This document shows positions 1 to 8,578 of a DNA stretch of 64,000 nt, piece by piece. This stretch comes from Streptomyces spirodelae. GTDB taxonomy: Bacteria; Actinomycetota; Actinomycetes; Streptomycetales; Streptomycetaceae. Position 1 is the first letter of the stretch. Each line of letters opens with the position of its first letter. The translations under genes were made by a program, and so were the position numbers. The notes beneath the pieces were generated by a model. That model was not told the DNA's origin. It saw only the letters and a list, made by a program, of their open reading frames with translations, and made no database searches. Location of the stretch: positions 430,978-494,977 of the forward strand of contig NZ_JAFFZN010000001.1 of the NCBI RefSeq assembly GCF_017676385.1. Direction: 5' to 3'.

Positions 1-2003
1 CCGGGGTCCAGGTGCGGGACGGCGCCCGTCCGCGCCTGGCGCACTGCAAGGTGCACCTCGCCTCCGGAGCCGGTATCGCGCTCCAGGGTGAGGGCAGCAC
101 TCTGGAGGCGCTGGACTGCGAGGTGTACGAGATCAAAGGCAGCGGGCTCCGCGTCGCGGCGCGCGCCAGCGGGCACTTCACCGACTGCCGGGTGCACCGC
201 ACCTCGGCCGACGGGGTCACCCTGGAGGGCGACGCCGTGCTCACCCTCGCCGACTGCGACATCCACGACATCCCGGAGAACGCGGTCGATCTGCGTTCCC
301 GCTCCGTGCTCACCCTGACCCGCTCGACAGTGCGCCGCTTCGGCCGCAACGGTCTGTCGGTGTGGGACCCGGGCACCCGTGCGGACGCCAACGGCTGTGA
401 GATACATGAGAGTACGGGCGACTATCCGGCGGTGTGGGTGAGCGACGGCGCCACAGCGGTGCTGGACACCTGCCGGGTGCACTCGGTGCCCGACGCGCTG
501 TTCGTCCTGGACCGGGGCTCGCGCGCCGATGTGCTCGACAGCGACCTCTCCCAGGTGCGCGGCACCGCCGTCTCGGTGAGCGACGGCGCGATCGTCCAGC
601 TGGACGACTGCCGGATCAGCAAGGCGGCCACCGGTGCCTGGTTCCGCGACCACGGCAGCGGCGGGGTGCTCAACGGCTGCACCATCGACCAGGCGGCGAC
701 CGGCGTCATCGTCACCAAGGGCGCGGACCCCACCGTCGAGCGCTGCACGGTCAGCGGCTCGGGCGAGGCCGGGTTCTATGTGTCGGCCGAGGGGCGCGGG
801 ACCTTCCACAACTGCCGGGTGACCGGCTCGCGCGGCTACGGCTTCCACGTCATCGACGGCTGCCGCACCACGCTGCGCCGCTGTCGCACCGACCGGTGCA
901 CGCGCGGGGGCTACGAGTTCGCCGAGGAAGGCCCGATCGTGGAGGACTGCACCAGCGACGAGAGCGCGGCAGCCGTCACCGCGCTGCCCGCCACCGCGAC
1001 GAGCGGCACGGCCTCCGCCACCGCCCCGCATGCCTCCGCCGCCGAGGGCTCGGCCGGGCTGCTGACCGCGCAGGCCGCACTCCCCAGGCAGCGCTCGGAA
1101 AGCTCGCTCACCACCGGGCTCGCGGGGGCTCCGGCAGCCGCCGGTGCGCCCGGGGACGACCCCACGGGTGAGGACCCGGCCGGGGACGCGCCGCGTCCGG
1201 CCAAGGAAGTGCTGGGCGAACTCGACGCGCTGGTCGGGCTGGAGAGCGTCAAGCGCGAGGTGCGGGCGCTCACCGACATGATCGAGGTCGGCCGCTGGCG
1301 GGAGGCCGCAGGGCTCAAGGCGGCCTCCGCGCGACGGCACCTGGTCTTCACCGGCTCACCGGGCACCGGCAAGACGACGGTGGCCCGCCTCTACGGCGAG
1401 ATCCTGCGCTCCCTCGGTGTGCTGCGGCGTGGACACCTGGTCGAGGTCTCCCGCGTCGACCTGGTGGGCGAGCACATCGGCTCCACGGCGATCCGCACCC
1501 AGGAGGCGTTCGAGAAGGCCAAGGGCGGGGTGCTGTTCATCGACGAGGCGTACGCGCTCGCCCCGCAGGACTCGGGCCGGGACTTCGGCCGCGAGGCCAT
1601 CGACACACTGGTGAAGCTGATGGAGGACCACCGCGACGACGTGGTGGTGATCGTGGCGGGCTACACCACCGAGATGGAGCACTTCCTGGCTGCCAATCCG
1701 GGCGTGGCCTCCCGCTTCTCGCGCACGATCACCTTCGGTGACTACGCGCCGGAGGAGCTGCTGCGCATCGTCGAACAGCAGGCCGAGGAGCACGAGTACC
1801 ACCTGAGTGAGGGCTCGCGGCAGGCGCTGCTCGGCTACTTCGCGCGGATGCCCAAGGGACCCTCGTTCGGCAACGGGCGTACGGCGCGGCAGACGTTCGA
1901 GGCGATGGTCGAGCGGCACGCGGGCCGGGTCGCCCAGTTGCCCGACCCGAGCACCGAGGACCTCACCCTGCTCTACCCGTCGGACCTGCCCGACTCCCAC
2001 TGA
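1..2003 (+). CDS. Beta-helix repeat / AAA+ ATPase fusion (5' end outside window)
   Basis: The reading frame is open to the left edge of the window, so the true start probably lies upstream; the first in-window start codon is GTG at 12 (663 residues from there). About the first 310 residues are short repeats rich in 'DC', 'G' and 'V' steps typical of right-handed parallel beta-helix (PbH1) proteins. A low-complexity Ala/Gly/Pro linker follows (about 315-395). The C-terminal 265 residues are an AAA+ module of the CbbX/SpoVK/EccA type: Walker [10 protein letters not shown] near residue 447, Walker [12 protein letters not shown] near 507, and an arginine-finger region [11 protein letters not shown] near 562. 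The AAA part presumably remodels a protein partner and the beta-helix presumably recognises it; the partner is unknown. The gene overlaps the convergent downstream gene by 41 bp. The domain call is strong, the function open. Confidence 0.85.
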   Translation, partial: GVQVRDGARPRLAHCKVHLASGAGIALQGEGSTLEALDCEVYEIKGSGLRVAARASGHFTDCRVHRTSADGVTLEGDAVLTLADCDIHDIPENAVDLRSRSVLTLTRSTVRRFGRNGLSVWDPGTRADANGCEIHESTGDYPAVWVSDGATAVLDTCRVHSVPDALFVLDRGSRADVLDSDLSQVRGTAVSVSDGAIVQLDDCRISKAATGAWFRDHGSGGVLNGCTIDQAATGVIVTKGADPTVERCTVSGSGEAGFYVSAEGRGTFHNCRVTGSRGYGFHVIDGCRTTLRRCRTDRCTRGGYEFAEEGPIVEDCTSDESAAAVTALPATATSGTASATAPHASAAEGSAGLLTAQAALPRQRSESSLTTGLAGAPAAAGAPGDDPTGEDPAGDAPRPAKEVLGELDALVGLESVKREVRALTDMIEVGRWREAAGLKAASARRHLVFTGSPGTGKTTVARLYGEILRSLGVLRRGHLVEVSRVDLVGEHIGSTAIRTQEAFEKAKGGVLFIDEAYALAPQDSGRDFGREAIDTLVKLMEDHRDDVVVIVAGYTTEMEHFLAANPGVASRFSRTITFGDYAPEELLRIVEQQAEEHEYHLSEGSRQALLGYFARMPKGPSFGNGRTARQTFEAMVERHAGRVAQLPDPSTEDLTLLYPSDLPDSH

Positions 2004-4416
2004 GCCGGTCCGGAGCCGGGTCCGGGTCCGGCTCGGGCTGCCGCGGTACGCCCTCCGTGGGCTGCCGGAACCGTACGGAGCGCTTCTTGAGGCGGGCCAG
2101 CAGTCCGGCGCGCTCCTGGGTGAAGGCGGGGTCCGCCCGATAGTCGCCGTGCGCCAGGATCGGCTCGGGCAATGGCAGTTCACGGGTGCGGCCGTAGACG
2201 AGCGGGTCGCGCAGCGGGCCGCGGTCCACGCCGCGGCACTCCGCGAGCGGTCCTGGCTCGGGGGTGTCGGCGCTCTCCGGCCGCACGGGGCCCCCGATCG
2301 GGTCGGTCAGCCGCCACAGGTTGCGCCAGCACTCCAGGCCGTCGTGGAACGCGGCGAGCCGGTGCGGCCCGAAGTAGGCGGGGAACCAGCGCCCGTAGAG
2401 GCGTTCCAGCGGGGAACCGTAGGTGAGCAGCGCGATCTGGCGACGGGTGTCCGGGTCCAGTTGCCATACGGCGGCCACCGCCAGCACGCTGCCCTGCGAG
2501 TGGCCGGAGATCACCAGGCGGCGCTCCGGCCGCTGGTCGGTCCACATCGCCATCCGCCAGGCCAGGTCGGGCACGGCGCGCTCGGCGTAGCAGGGCGGCG
2601 CGAACGGGTGGGCGCAGCGCGGCCAGAAGGTGCCCACGTCCCAGAGGATGCCGACGGTGCGGCGGGCCGAGGCGTCCTTGTAGGCGCGGCGGCTCCAGGC
2701 CAGCAGCAGGACGAAGGCGAACCCGACCAGCCAGGAGCCGAGGGCCTGGACGGTGTCGGCGAACCCCGCGACGAAGTCGGGGGCCCCGTCGGTCGCCTCG
2801 CCGGGCACCTGTCCGGTCCACAGCGTGCCGACCACGGCGGCGCCGCCAAGCACGAGGGTGGTGGCGGCGACGGTGGCCACCAGCCAGGGCGCCTGGTCGG
2901 TGAGGCCGGCCCTGGCGATCGCCGAGGCGATCCGGCGGGATCGCGACTCGTCGGGCAGAGAGTCCGGGTAGCCGGCCGCCACATCGTCGGTGAGCCGCCG
3001 CGCGTCGCGCCATACCCGGAAGACGAACCAGCAGGCCAGCAGCAGTACCAGCGCGAGCAGCACCGGGATGACGGACGCCTGCCAAGTGAGCACGATGGGC
3101 GGTCCGGCGATGTGTCCGCCGCCCTGGCCCGGGGTGCCCGGCCCGTCCAGCCAGTCCCCGACCCGCTGGGAGACGCCGCCGGAGAGCAGTCCGCCCAGCG
3201 CGCAGGCGAGCATCCCGACACAGCCGGAGGCCAGCCCGGCCAGCGCCGTACGGGGCGCCCTGGTGATGCGGTGCAGCCGCAGTCCGAGGACGCCGAGCGC
3301 GACCACGAGGGCGCCCTGGAGCACCGCGAGGACGCCGAACGCCTCGTCCCCGGGGAGGGGGCCGCTGGAGGTCCAGCCGGGGCGGCTCCAGCCGCTGTGC
3401 ACGGCGGCGAGCAGCAGTACGGCGAGGGAGGCGCCGGGCAGCCCGTGCACGGCCGGCGAGTCCGCCTCGTCGTCCGGTTCGCCCTCCTTGCGTCCCCTGC
3501 GGCAGACGACATGGAGCACCCAGACCGCGCCGGTCAGCACCAGCCCGGTCAGCAGCCAACCGCAGACATCGAGCACGGCGTTGCCGCCGGGCGTCCGGTC
3601 GTACTTGGTCGTGGCGGCGGTGAGGGCCCCGGCCACGGTCAGGAAACCGGCGGCGGTGTGCGCGGCGCGCAGCCGGGCGACGAGGCGCTTGCCGTACCAG
3701 AACCCGGGCAACGACAACGGCGGGCGCCCGTCGGCGGCGGGGGCGTCCTCGGGCACGGTGCGCTCCAGCGGCGGCTGGGACTCGTACGCGCTCCAGGTGC
3801 GGTGCGAGAGCCACCACAGCAGCATCGTCACGGCGGTGGGCAGCACGGCGGCCAGCGCGAGCCTGCGGCCGGGCTGGCTCCACCAGCCGCCGGGGTCGCC
3901 GGACTCCTGCGGCGCGGCCATGAAGCCCAGCCAGGTGCGCTCCTGGGCGCAGCGCTCGCTTCCGGCGCACTGCCAGGCGATCAAATCGAGCGCCACCTCG
4001 CAGGCGGCGGCGATCAGCAGCACGGTCAGCGAGAGCGCGATCAGCCGGACCAGGAGGCCGTGCAGCCGCACGGTGCGGCGGCGGCCGTGTGCGGCCGGCC
4101 GGGTCCAGTGTGCGAGGTTGGCGACCATGAACGGCAGCAGGATCAGCCACAGTGCGCGGGCCCCGTTGCCCGAGGTGAGGTTCGACCAGCAGTACGCCTC
4201 CGGGACCGGCCTGCCCGCATAGTCCTCGGGGTGCCGCTCGGCGTCCACGTCCTCGGTGCGGCGGTGTATCGCCGCCGTGCTGTCCCCCGTGACGCGCTCG
4301 GTGCGCGGGTCGCCGAGCATCTCGGCGGGAGTGGTTCCCCCCACTCCGTGTACGAGCAGTTCCAGCGCCAGGCCCGGCCTTCCGGGTGCGCTGTCGGGTG
4401 CGTGGTCTGACGGCAC
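1963..4416 (-). CDS. Large integral membrane protein with alpha/beta-hydrolase (lipase-like) motifs
   Basis: This is an 817-residue protein. I start it at GTG 4416 because GGGGGAAG lies just upstream and the conserved-looking sequence begins there; the frame stays open to 4623. An N-terminal LVHGVGG motif (about residues 18-24) resembles the oxyanion strand of lipases. Many hydrophobic segments follow (roughly residues 85-600, probably eight or more helices). The classical nucleophile elbow GHSQGS appears only at about 632, and ILAHGDYR near the C-terminus could supply the catalytic His. The hydrolase fold therefore seems interrupted by a large membrane insertion. Similar actinobacterial proteins are usually annotated only as membrane proteins. 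The substrate is unknown; a lipid ester at the membrane is an inference. Its 3' end overlaps the AAA+ gene tail to tail. Confidence 0.8.
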   Translation of the reverse strand: MPSDHAPDSAPGRPGLALELLVHGVGGTTPAEMLGDPRTERVTGDSTAAIHRRTEDVDAERHPEDYAGRPVPEAYCWSNLTSGNGARALWLILLPFMVANLAHWTRPAAHGRRRTVRLHGLLVRLIALSLTVLLIAAACEVALDLIAWQCAGSERCAQERTWLGFMAAPQESGDPGGWWSQPGRRLALAAVLPTAVTMLLWWLSHRTWSAYESQPPLERTVPEDAPAADGRPPLSLPGFWYGKRLVARLRAAHTAAGFLTVAGALTAATTKYDRTPGGNAVLDVCGWLLTGLVLTGAVWVLHVVCRRGRKEGEPDDEADSPAVHGLPGASLAVLLLAAVHSGWSRPGWTSSGPLPGDEAFGVLAVLQGALVVALGVLGLRLHRITRAPRTALAGLASGCVGMLACALGGLLSGGVSQRVGDWLDGPGTPGQGGGHIAGPPIVLTWQASVIPVLLALVLLLACWFVFRVWRDARRLTDDVAAGYPDSLPDESRSRRIASAIARAGLTDQAPWLVATVAATTLVLGGAAVVGTLWTGQVPGEATDGAPDFVAGFADTVQALGSWLVGFAFVLLLAWSRRAYKDASARRTVGILWDVGTFWPRCAHPFAPPCYAERAVPDLAWRMAMWTDQRPERRLVISGHSQGSVLAVAAVWQLDPDTRRQIALLTYGSPLERLYGRWFPAYFGPHRLAAFHDGLECWRNLWRLTDPIGGPVRPESADTPEPGPLAECRGVDRGPLRDPLVYGRTRELPLPEPILAHGDYRADPAFTQERAGLLARLKKRSVRFRQPTEGVPRQPEPDPDPAPDRLSGSRAGPTGRAG

Positions 4417-4664
4417 TGTGCTTCCCCCGAGTCCCCCGAACGGTGTGTCAGCTATGCATCGGCTGTGTGTGACAGCGTGTCGGATACCTGTGACAGCATC
4501 ACCGTCCGGACGGCCGCTGTGCCACCCCCTCACGGGTGAAGGTGGCGTGCCCGGTGCCGGATCGTGACAGGAGCGCCCCGGATGCGCGCATGGGAGGATG
4601 GCCCCACCGGCGGCCTCCCCCACAGCCCCGACGAGTCGGTCAGGAAGGAACGGAGACAGCGGCA
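4417..4664. promoter_or_regulatory. Divergent intergenic region with TGTGWCAGC direct repeats
   Basis: This 248-bp region separates the membrane hydrolase (minus strand) from the DeoR gene (plus strand). It holds three direct repeats TGTG(T/A)CAGC at 4444, 4468 and 4489, two of them exactly 21 bp apart (two helical turns). Such phased repeats usually mark a transcription factor site. The DeoR protein next door is the obvious candidate, but nothing here proves it. Confidence 0.4.
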
Positions 4665-5516
4665 GTGAGCGACAACCAGAACCTCCTCGCCGAGCAGCGG
4701 CGTGCGCTGATCCTGGAGGAGGTGCGGCGGCGGGGCGGGGCGCGGGTCAACGAGCTGACCCGGAAGCTGTCGGTCTCGGACATGACGGTGCGGCGCGACC
4801 TGGACGCGCTGGCCCGGCAGGGCGCCCTGGAGAAGGTGCACGGTGGTGCGGTCCCGGTCGCCGAGGCGAGCACGCACGAGCCCGGGTTCGAGGCGAAGTC
4901 CTCGCTGGAGCTGAGCGCGAAGGAGGACATCGCACGCGCGGCCGCCACCATGGTCCAGCCGGGCACCGCGATCGCGCTCTCTGGCGGTACGACGACGTTC
5001 GCGCTGGCGCGGCACCTGCTGGACGTGCCGAATCTGACGGTGGTCACCAACTCGGTACGGGTCGCCGATGTCTTCCACTCCGCGCAGCGTGCGAGCAACG
5101 GGGCGGGCGGGACCCGTGCGGGTGCGGCCACGGTGGTGCTGACGGGCGGGGTGCGTACGCCCTCGGACTCGCTGGTGGGTTCGGTGGCGGACGCGGCGAT
5201 CCGCTCGCTCCATTTCGACGCGCTGTTCCTGGGGGTGCACGGGATATCGGTCGAGGCCGGGCTCTCCACGCCGAATCTGGCCGAGGCCGAGACGAACCGG
5301 CACTTCGTGGGCTCGGCACGCCGGGTGATCGTGGTGGCCGACCACACCAAGTGGGGAACGGTGGGGCTGAGTTCGTTCGCCTCCCTGGATCAGGTGGACG
5401 CGCTGGTGACGGACGGCGGGATGCCGCCGGAGGCGCGCGAGGAGATCCGGGAGCGGCTGCCGGAGCTGGTGGTGGCCGGTGAGCAGGATGCGGAGGAGGC
5501 GGCGGACGCGCTCTGA
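4665..5516 (+). CDS. DeoR-family transcriptional regulator
   Basis: This is a 283-residue protein. GTG 4665 is chosen because GGAG lies 9 bases upstream and the product then begins shortly before the helix-turn-helix. Residues about 15-60 are a DeoR-type winged HTH (RVNELTRKLSVSDMTVRRDLDAL, here named by its ends only), followed by the typical EKVHGGAV hinge. Residues about 75-250 form the DeoRC sugar-phosphate sensor domain with the ALSGGTTTFAL loop and the acidic LFLGVHGIS segment. DeoR proteins usually repress sugar or nucleoside catabolism genes and are released by a phosphorylated sugar. No sugar operon is adjacent, so the target is unclear; the divergent membrane hydrolase and the gene itself are candidates. 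Confidence 0.88.
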   Translation: MSDNQNLLAEQRRALILEEVRRRGGARVNELTRKLSVSDMTVRRDLDALARQGALEKVHGGAVPVAEASTHEPGFEAKSSLELSAKEDIARAAATMVQPGTAIALSGGTTTFALARHLLDVPNLTVVTNSVRVADVFHSAQRASNGAGGTRAGAATVVLTGGVRTPSDSLVGSVADAAIRSLHFDALFLGVHGISVEAGLSTPNLAEAETNRHFVGSARRVIVVADHTKWGTVGLSSFASLDQVDALVTDGGMPPEAREEIRERLPELVVAGEQDAEEAADAL

Positions 5517-5614
5517 CGCGTACGGGGCGTGGACCGACAGGCGCCGCCGGAGTGCAGGCGGCGCTAGGGTGGTCGCACCGCACACCCGTTCGCGTACCGC
5601 TGGGGGTCGTTCGT

Positions 5615-6103
5615 ATGGCACGTCAACTGCCGGTTCGGCAACTGCGTCCCGTGGTGCTGGACTTCGCCGACACCGCACCGCTGCGGCTCTCCTTCACCGC
5701 CGATCTGTCGGTGCCCGTCGAGCGGGTCTACACAGCGCTGGCTCACGAGGTGGAGGCGTGGCCGAGCTGGTTCACCGCGGTGACCGAGCTGCGCCCGACG
5801 GCCGACGGCAAGGGACGGGACGTCCGGCTGAGGGGCGGGGGCTTCTTCGACGAGACGGTCATGGCGGCGCTCCCCGGTGAGCGGTACGCCTACCGGGTCG
5901 ACCGCACCAACGCACCGGGCGTTCGCGCCTTGCTGGAGGACTGGCACCTGGCCCCTTCTCCGGCCGGAGGCGCGAGGGTGCGCTGGACCATGGCGGTCGA
6001 CGGCACCCCCGCGCTGCGTACGGTGCTGCGGCTGGGCAAGCCAGGACTGGGGATCTCGTTCCGGGACGCCATGCGGAAGCTGGAGCGCAGGCTGCGCCCC
6101 TGA
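5615..6103 (+). CDS. SRPBCC (START-like) family protein
   Basis: This is a 162-residue protein starting at ATG 5615; the frame is open 63 bases further upstream, but no better ribosome site is seen there. The sequence has the SRPBCC pattern: a first strand (LRLSFTADLSVPVERVYTAL), a conserved W-x-x-WF (VEAWPSWFTAV), a central sheet, and a C-terminal amphipathic helix (FRDAMRKLERRL). Such helix-grip proteins form a hydrophobic cavity and act as polyketide cyclases, lipid or ligand binders, or stress proteins. No polyketide genes lie nearby, so this is probably a general ligand-binding or membrane-associated SRPBCC protein. It lies 98 bp after the DeoR gene on the same strand and may be cotranscribed with it. 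Confidence 0.8.
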   Translation: MARQLPVRQLRPVVLDFADTAPLRLSFTADLSVPVERVYTALAHEVEAWPSWFTAVTELRPTADGKGRDVRLRGGGFFDETVMAALPGERYAYRVDRTNAPGVRALLEDWHLAPSPAGGARVRWTMAVDGTPALRTVLRLGKPGLGISFRDAMRKLERRLRP

Positions 6104-6121
6104 CGCCGTGCGCGGCTCTCG

Positions 6122-7288
6122 CTATGCGGGGGTGCCGGCGCGGACGGGCCAGGCCGGCTCCGTCCAGTCCCCGGTGGCCAGGAAGCGCTCCAGGGTGCGT
6201 GCGTAGGGCACGATGTCCAGGCCCTGTTCGGCGAGCCAGGCGTCCGAGTAGTACTTGTCCAGGTACCGCTCGCCGGGGTCGCACAGCAGCGTGACGACAC
6301 TGCCCCGCTCCCCCGCGGCCAGCATCTCGGCGACGATCCGCAGGCTGCTCCACAGCCCGGTGCCGGTGGAGCCGCCCGCCTTGCGTCCCAGCACACGGTC
6401 GAGCGTGCGCACGGCGGCGACGCTGGCGGCGTCCGGGACCTTCATCATGCGGTCGATGGCTCCCGGGACGAAGCTGGGCTCCATCCGCGGCCGCCCGATG
6501 CCCTCGATACGGGAGCCGGTCTCGCTGGCGGCGTCCGGGTCGCCGCGCGTCCAGCCGTCGAAGAAACAGGAGTTCTCCGGGTCGGGCACGCACACACGGG
6601 TGTCGTACTGCATATAGCGGATGTAGCGCGCGAAGGTCGCTGAGGTGCCGCCGGTTCCCGCGGTGGCCACGATCCAGGCGGGTTCCGGGTGCCGCTCGCG
6701 GCTCAACTGCCCGTAGACGCTCTCGGCGATGTTGTTGTTGCCGCGCCAGTCGGTGGCCCGCTCGGCGTAGGTGAACTGGTCCATGAAGTGGCCGCCGCTC
6801 TCGGCGGCGAGCCGTGCGGAGACCTCGTAGACGGTGCGCGGGTCGTCGACCAGATGGCAGCTGCCACCGTGGAACTCGATCAGCCGGGTCTTCTCGCTGC
6901 TCGTGGTGCGCGGCATCACGGCGATGAACGGCACCCCGATCAGCTTCGCGAAGTACGCCTCGCTCAGCGCGGTGGAACCGCTGGACGCCTCGATCACGGG
7001 CCGCCCGGGGCGGATCCAGCCGTTGCACAGCGCGTACAGGAACAGCGAGCGCGCCAGGCGGTGTTTGAGGCTGCCGGTGGGATGGGTCGACTCGTCCTTG
7101 AGGTACAGGTCGATGCCCCACTCCTCGGGGAGCGGGAAGGCGAGCAGGTGCGTGTCGGCGCTGCGGCCGCTCTCGGCCCGCACTTTGCGTACCGCCTCCT
7201 GGAGCCAGCGCCGGTGGTCCGGGTCGCTGCGGTCGACGTCCCGGGTGGGGAGGTCGGGGAGGGGAGGGGCAGGTTCGGTGGTGCTCAC
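6122..7288 (-). CDS. PLP-dependent cysteine synthase / Cds1-like enzyme
   Basis: This is a 388-residue protein (GTG start at 7288) of fold-type II PLP enzymes. Lys75 in PTGSLKHR is the expected Schiff-base lysine, SSGSTALS (about 104-110) is the substrate-carboxylate loop, and ATAGTGGT (209-216) is the glycine-rich phosphate-binding loop. It is longer than ordinary O-acetylserine sulfhydrylase (about 310) and resembles the actinobacterial subgroup that includes the mycobacterial cysteine desulfhydrase Cds1. The likely reaction is beta-replacement or beta-elimination on cysteine (hydrogen sulfide, ammonia and pyruvate in the latter case); the direction cannot be decided from sequence. It stands alone, convergent with the SRPBCC gene (18-bp gap). 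No cysE or sulfur assimilation gene is near. Confidence 0.85.
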   Translation of the reverse strand: MSTTEPAPPLPDLPTRDVDRSDPDHRRWLQEAVRKVRAESGRSADTHLLAFPLPEEWGIDLYLKDESTHPTGSLKHRLARSLFLYALCNGWIRPGRPVIEASSGSTALSEAYFAKLIGVPFIAVMPRTTSSEKTRLIEFHGGSCHLVDDPRTVYEVSARLAAESGGHFMDQFTYAERATDWRGNNNIAESVYGQLSRERHPEPAWIVATAGTGGTSATFARYIRYMQYDTRVCVPDPENSCFFDGWTRGDPDAASETGSRIEGIGRPRMEPSFVPGAIDRMMKVPDAASVAAVRTLDRVLGRKAGGSTGTGLWSSLRIVAEMLAAGERGSVVTLLCDPGERYLDKYYSDAWLAEQGLDIVPYARTLERFLATGDWTEPAWPVRAGTPA

Positions 7289-7425
7289 GGGCCGATCATA
7301 GAGGGGGGTTGGTAGACAGGCCCGGACGTGGGCATGCTCACGGCGAGGGGTGGAGCTTCTCCAGGTGTACGGACACCGCTGGGGGGTACCCCTGCTCGGC
7401 AGGACGCGGTGGGAGGCGGTGTGAC

Positions 7426-7737
7426 GTGGCGGAGCCGGAGTTCGACGCGACGGGGGTCGGGATCAGCCGGATGCTTCGCTCACTCACCCGGGCCGGCCAT
7501 GTGCTGGTGCGGGACGGCGAGCTGGTGCTGATGACCAGCTACGGCAGTGAGATCGACAGCGCGCCGGTCGAGGAGGTGCGGATCAGCGGCTACGGGCTGC
7601 GGGATCAGGCACTGGCGACGCTGGGCGGCAGAAGCTATCTGCTGCGCCTCGGCCTGCGGCACCGGGAGGGACTGCTGGCGGCCGTGCGGACTGCGCGGGC
7701 CAAGGCCGCCGCCGAGCGCGGCGTACTCGGCAGATGA
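7426..7737 (+). CDS. Small conserved-type hypothetical protein
   Basis: This is a 103-residue protein starting at GTG 7426 with GGGAGG 9 bases upstream; a TTG further upstream would add 39 residues of poor composition and is rejected. The sequence is mixed alpha/beta ([24 protein letters not shown]..., then an Arg/Ala-rich C-terminal helix). It has no signal peptide, membrane segment or metal motif that I can see. The layout of a short beta sheet followed by one helix resembles a small PH-like fold, but I do not recognise the family. The codon usage is normal for the window, so it is very likely a real gene. Function unknown. Confidence 0.7.
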   Translation: MAEPEFDATGVGISRMLRSLTRAGHVLVRDGELVLMTSYGSEIDSAPVEEVRISGYGLRDQALATLGGRSYLLRLGLRHREGLLAAVRTARAKAAAERGVLGR

Positions 7738-7868
7738 ACGCGCGTCGAACGACCGCCGGGCAGACACCGGACAGACAGCGGGCAGACACTGAGCCCCTGC
7801 GTGACCGAATCGTCGCTGTGCGTTTGCACCTCCGCTCGTCCGCTCTCATCCTGGCTCTGTAGCGCACG

Positions 7869-7878
7869 TCACATGTGA
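7869..7878. promoter_or_regulatory. Palindrome TCACATGTGA upstream of the HATPase gene
   Basis: A perfect 10-bp palindrome lies 47 bp before the GTG start of the HATPase gene, inside an otherwise featureless 187-bp gap. It may be an operator, but it is short enough that chance remains possible. Confidence 0.3.
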
Positions 7879-7924
7879 TCCGTCCCCCGCCCACCGGGCG
7901 GCCCCTCGTGAGGGAGTCACAGTC

Positions 7925-8527
7925 GTGATCAGTCCACCGAGCAGCACGAGCAAGCACATCCCTCCGGAGCGGCACTGTGCCGTGGAGTTCCAGGCGCTGC
8001 CCTCGCGGATAGGCCAGGTCCGCAGAATCGTCTCCGCCCAGTTGCGGTACTGGCGCCTGGACGCCCTCATCGACACGACAGCCCTCGGGCTGACCGAGCT
8101 GCTGGCCAACGTGCACCGGCACGCCGACCCCGAGGGGCGGAGCGGCGGCGAGGGCCCCGCGCCCGCCGACAAGCACTGCACCGTGGAGCTCTCCTACATG
8201 TGGGACCGGCTCACGGTCTCGGTGCGCGACCACGATCCCCGGCTGCCGCGGATTCGCGGTGCGGCGCCCGGCGAGCCGCTGTCCACCAGCGGGCGGGGGC
8301 TGGCGCTGGTGGCGTCCCTCAGCGAGAGCTGGGGGATGCGCACCCAGCCCGACGGCGCCGGGAAGATCGTCTGGTTCTCCCTCCCGGTCCCGCCGCCGGA
8401 TACGGCAGCCCGGCACCGTACCCGAAAGGGCGGTGCCGCACGCGACACCGCCCAACCTGACCATCCGGCCCCCGCCCCGGCCCCCGTGCCGCCCCCCGTC
8501 GAGGCGGAGCCCGCCGCAGCGGGCTGA
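7925..8527 (+). CDS. HATPase-domain ATP-binding regulatory protein (anti-sigma/SpoIIAB-like)
   Basis: This is a 200-residue protein from GTG 7925 with GAGGGAG about 9 bases upstream. It carries a single histidine-kinase-type ATPase domain without a dimerisation/phosphoacceptor domain: N-box ELLANVHRH near residue 58 and G-box TSGRGLALVA near 127. This is the architecture of the abundant Streptomyces RsbW/SpoIIAB-like proteins, which bind and sometimes phosphorylate anti-anti-sigma factors. The last 50 residues are a disordered Pro/Ala tail. No anti-anti-sigma (STAS) or sigma-factor gene is adjacent, so its partner is encoded elsewhere. A hairpin terminator follows. Confidence 0.85.
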   Translation: MISPPSSTSKHIPPERHCAVEFQALPSRIGQVRRIVSAQLRYWRLDALIDTTALGLTELLANVHRHADPEGRSGGEGPAPADKHCTVELSYMWDRLTVSVRDHDPRLPRIRGAAPGEPLSTSGRGLALVASLSESWGMRTQPDGAGKIVWFSLPVPPPDTAARHRTRKGGAARDTAQPDHPAPAPAPVPPPVEAEPAAAG

Positions 8528-8537
8528 GGCCCGGCCC

Positions 8538-8561
8538 GCGCACCCGGCGTGCGGGGTGCGC
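8538..8561. terminator. Hairpin terminator between convergent genes
   Basis: GCGCACCC (8538-8545) pairs perfectly with GGGTGCGC (8554-8561) across an 8-base loop. It sits between the end of the HATPase gene and the end of the convergent ABC permease gene and could serve both. There is no U-tract, as is common in Streptomyces. Confidence 0.6.
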
Positions 8562-8578
8562 TTGCCCGCGAGCGCCCG

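Noticed and set aside
1807..4410. Long plus-strand open frame opposite the membrane hydrolase
   Set aside because: It is Gly/Arg/Pro/Gln-rich with no motif; high-GC DNA leaves the opposite strand open. The minus-strand frame has hydrolase motifs and membrane helices.
7381..7410. GGGGGGTACCCC segment upstream of the small hypothetical gene, resembling the interspersed Streptomyces repeat at 38301
   Set aside because: Only the GGTACC core and a short CCTGCTCGGCAGG part are shared; too little for a repeat call. It may be a weak hairpin.
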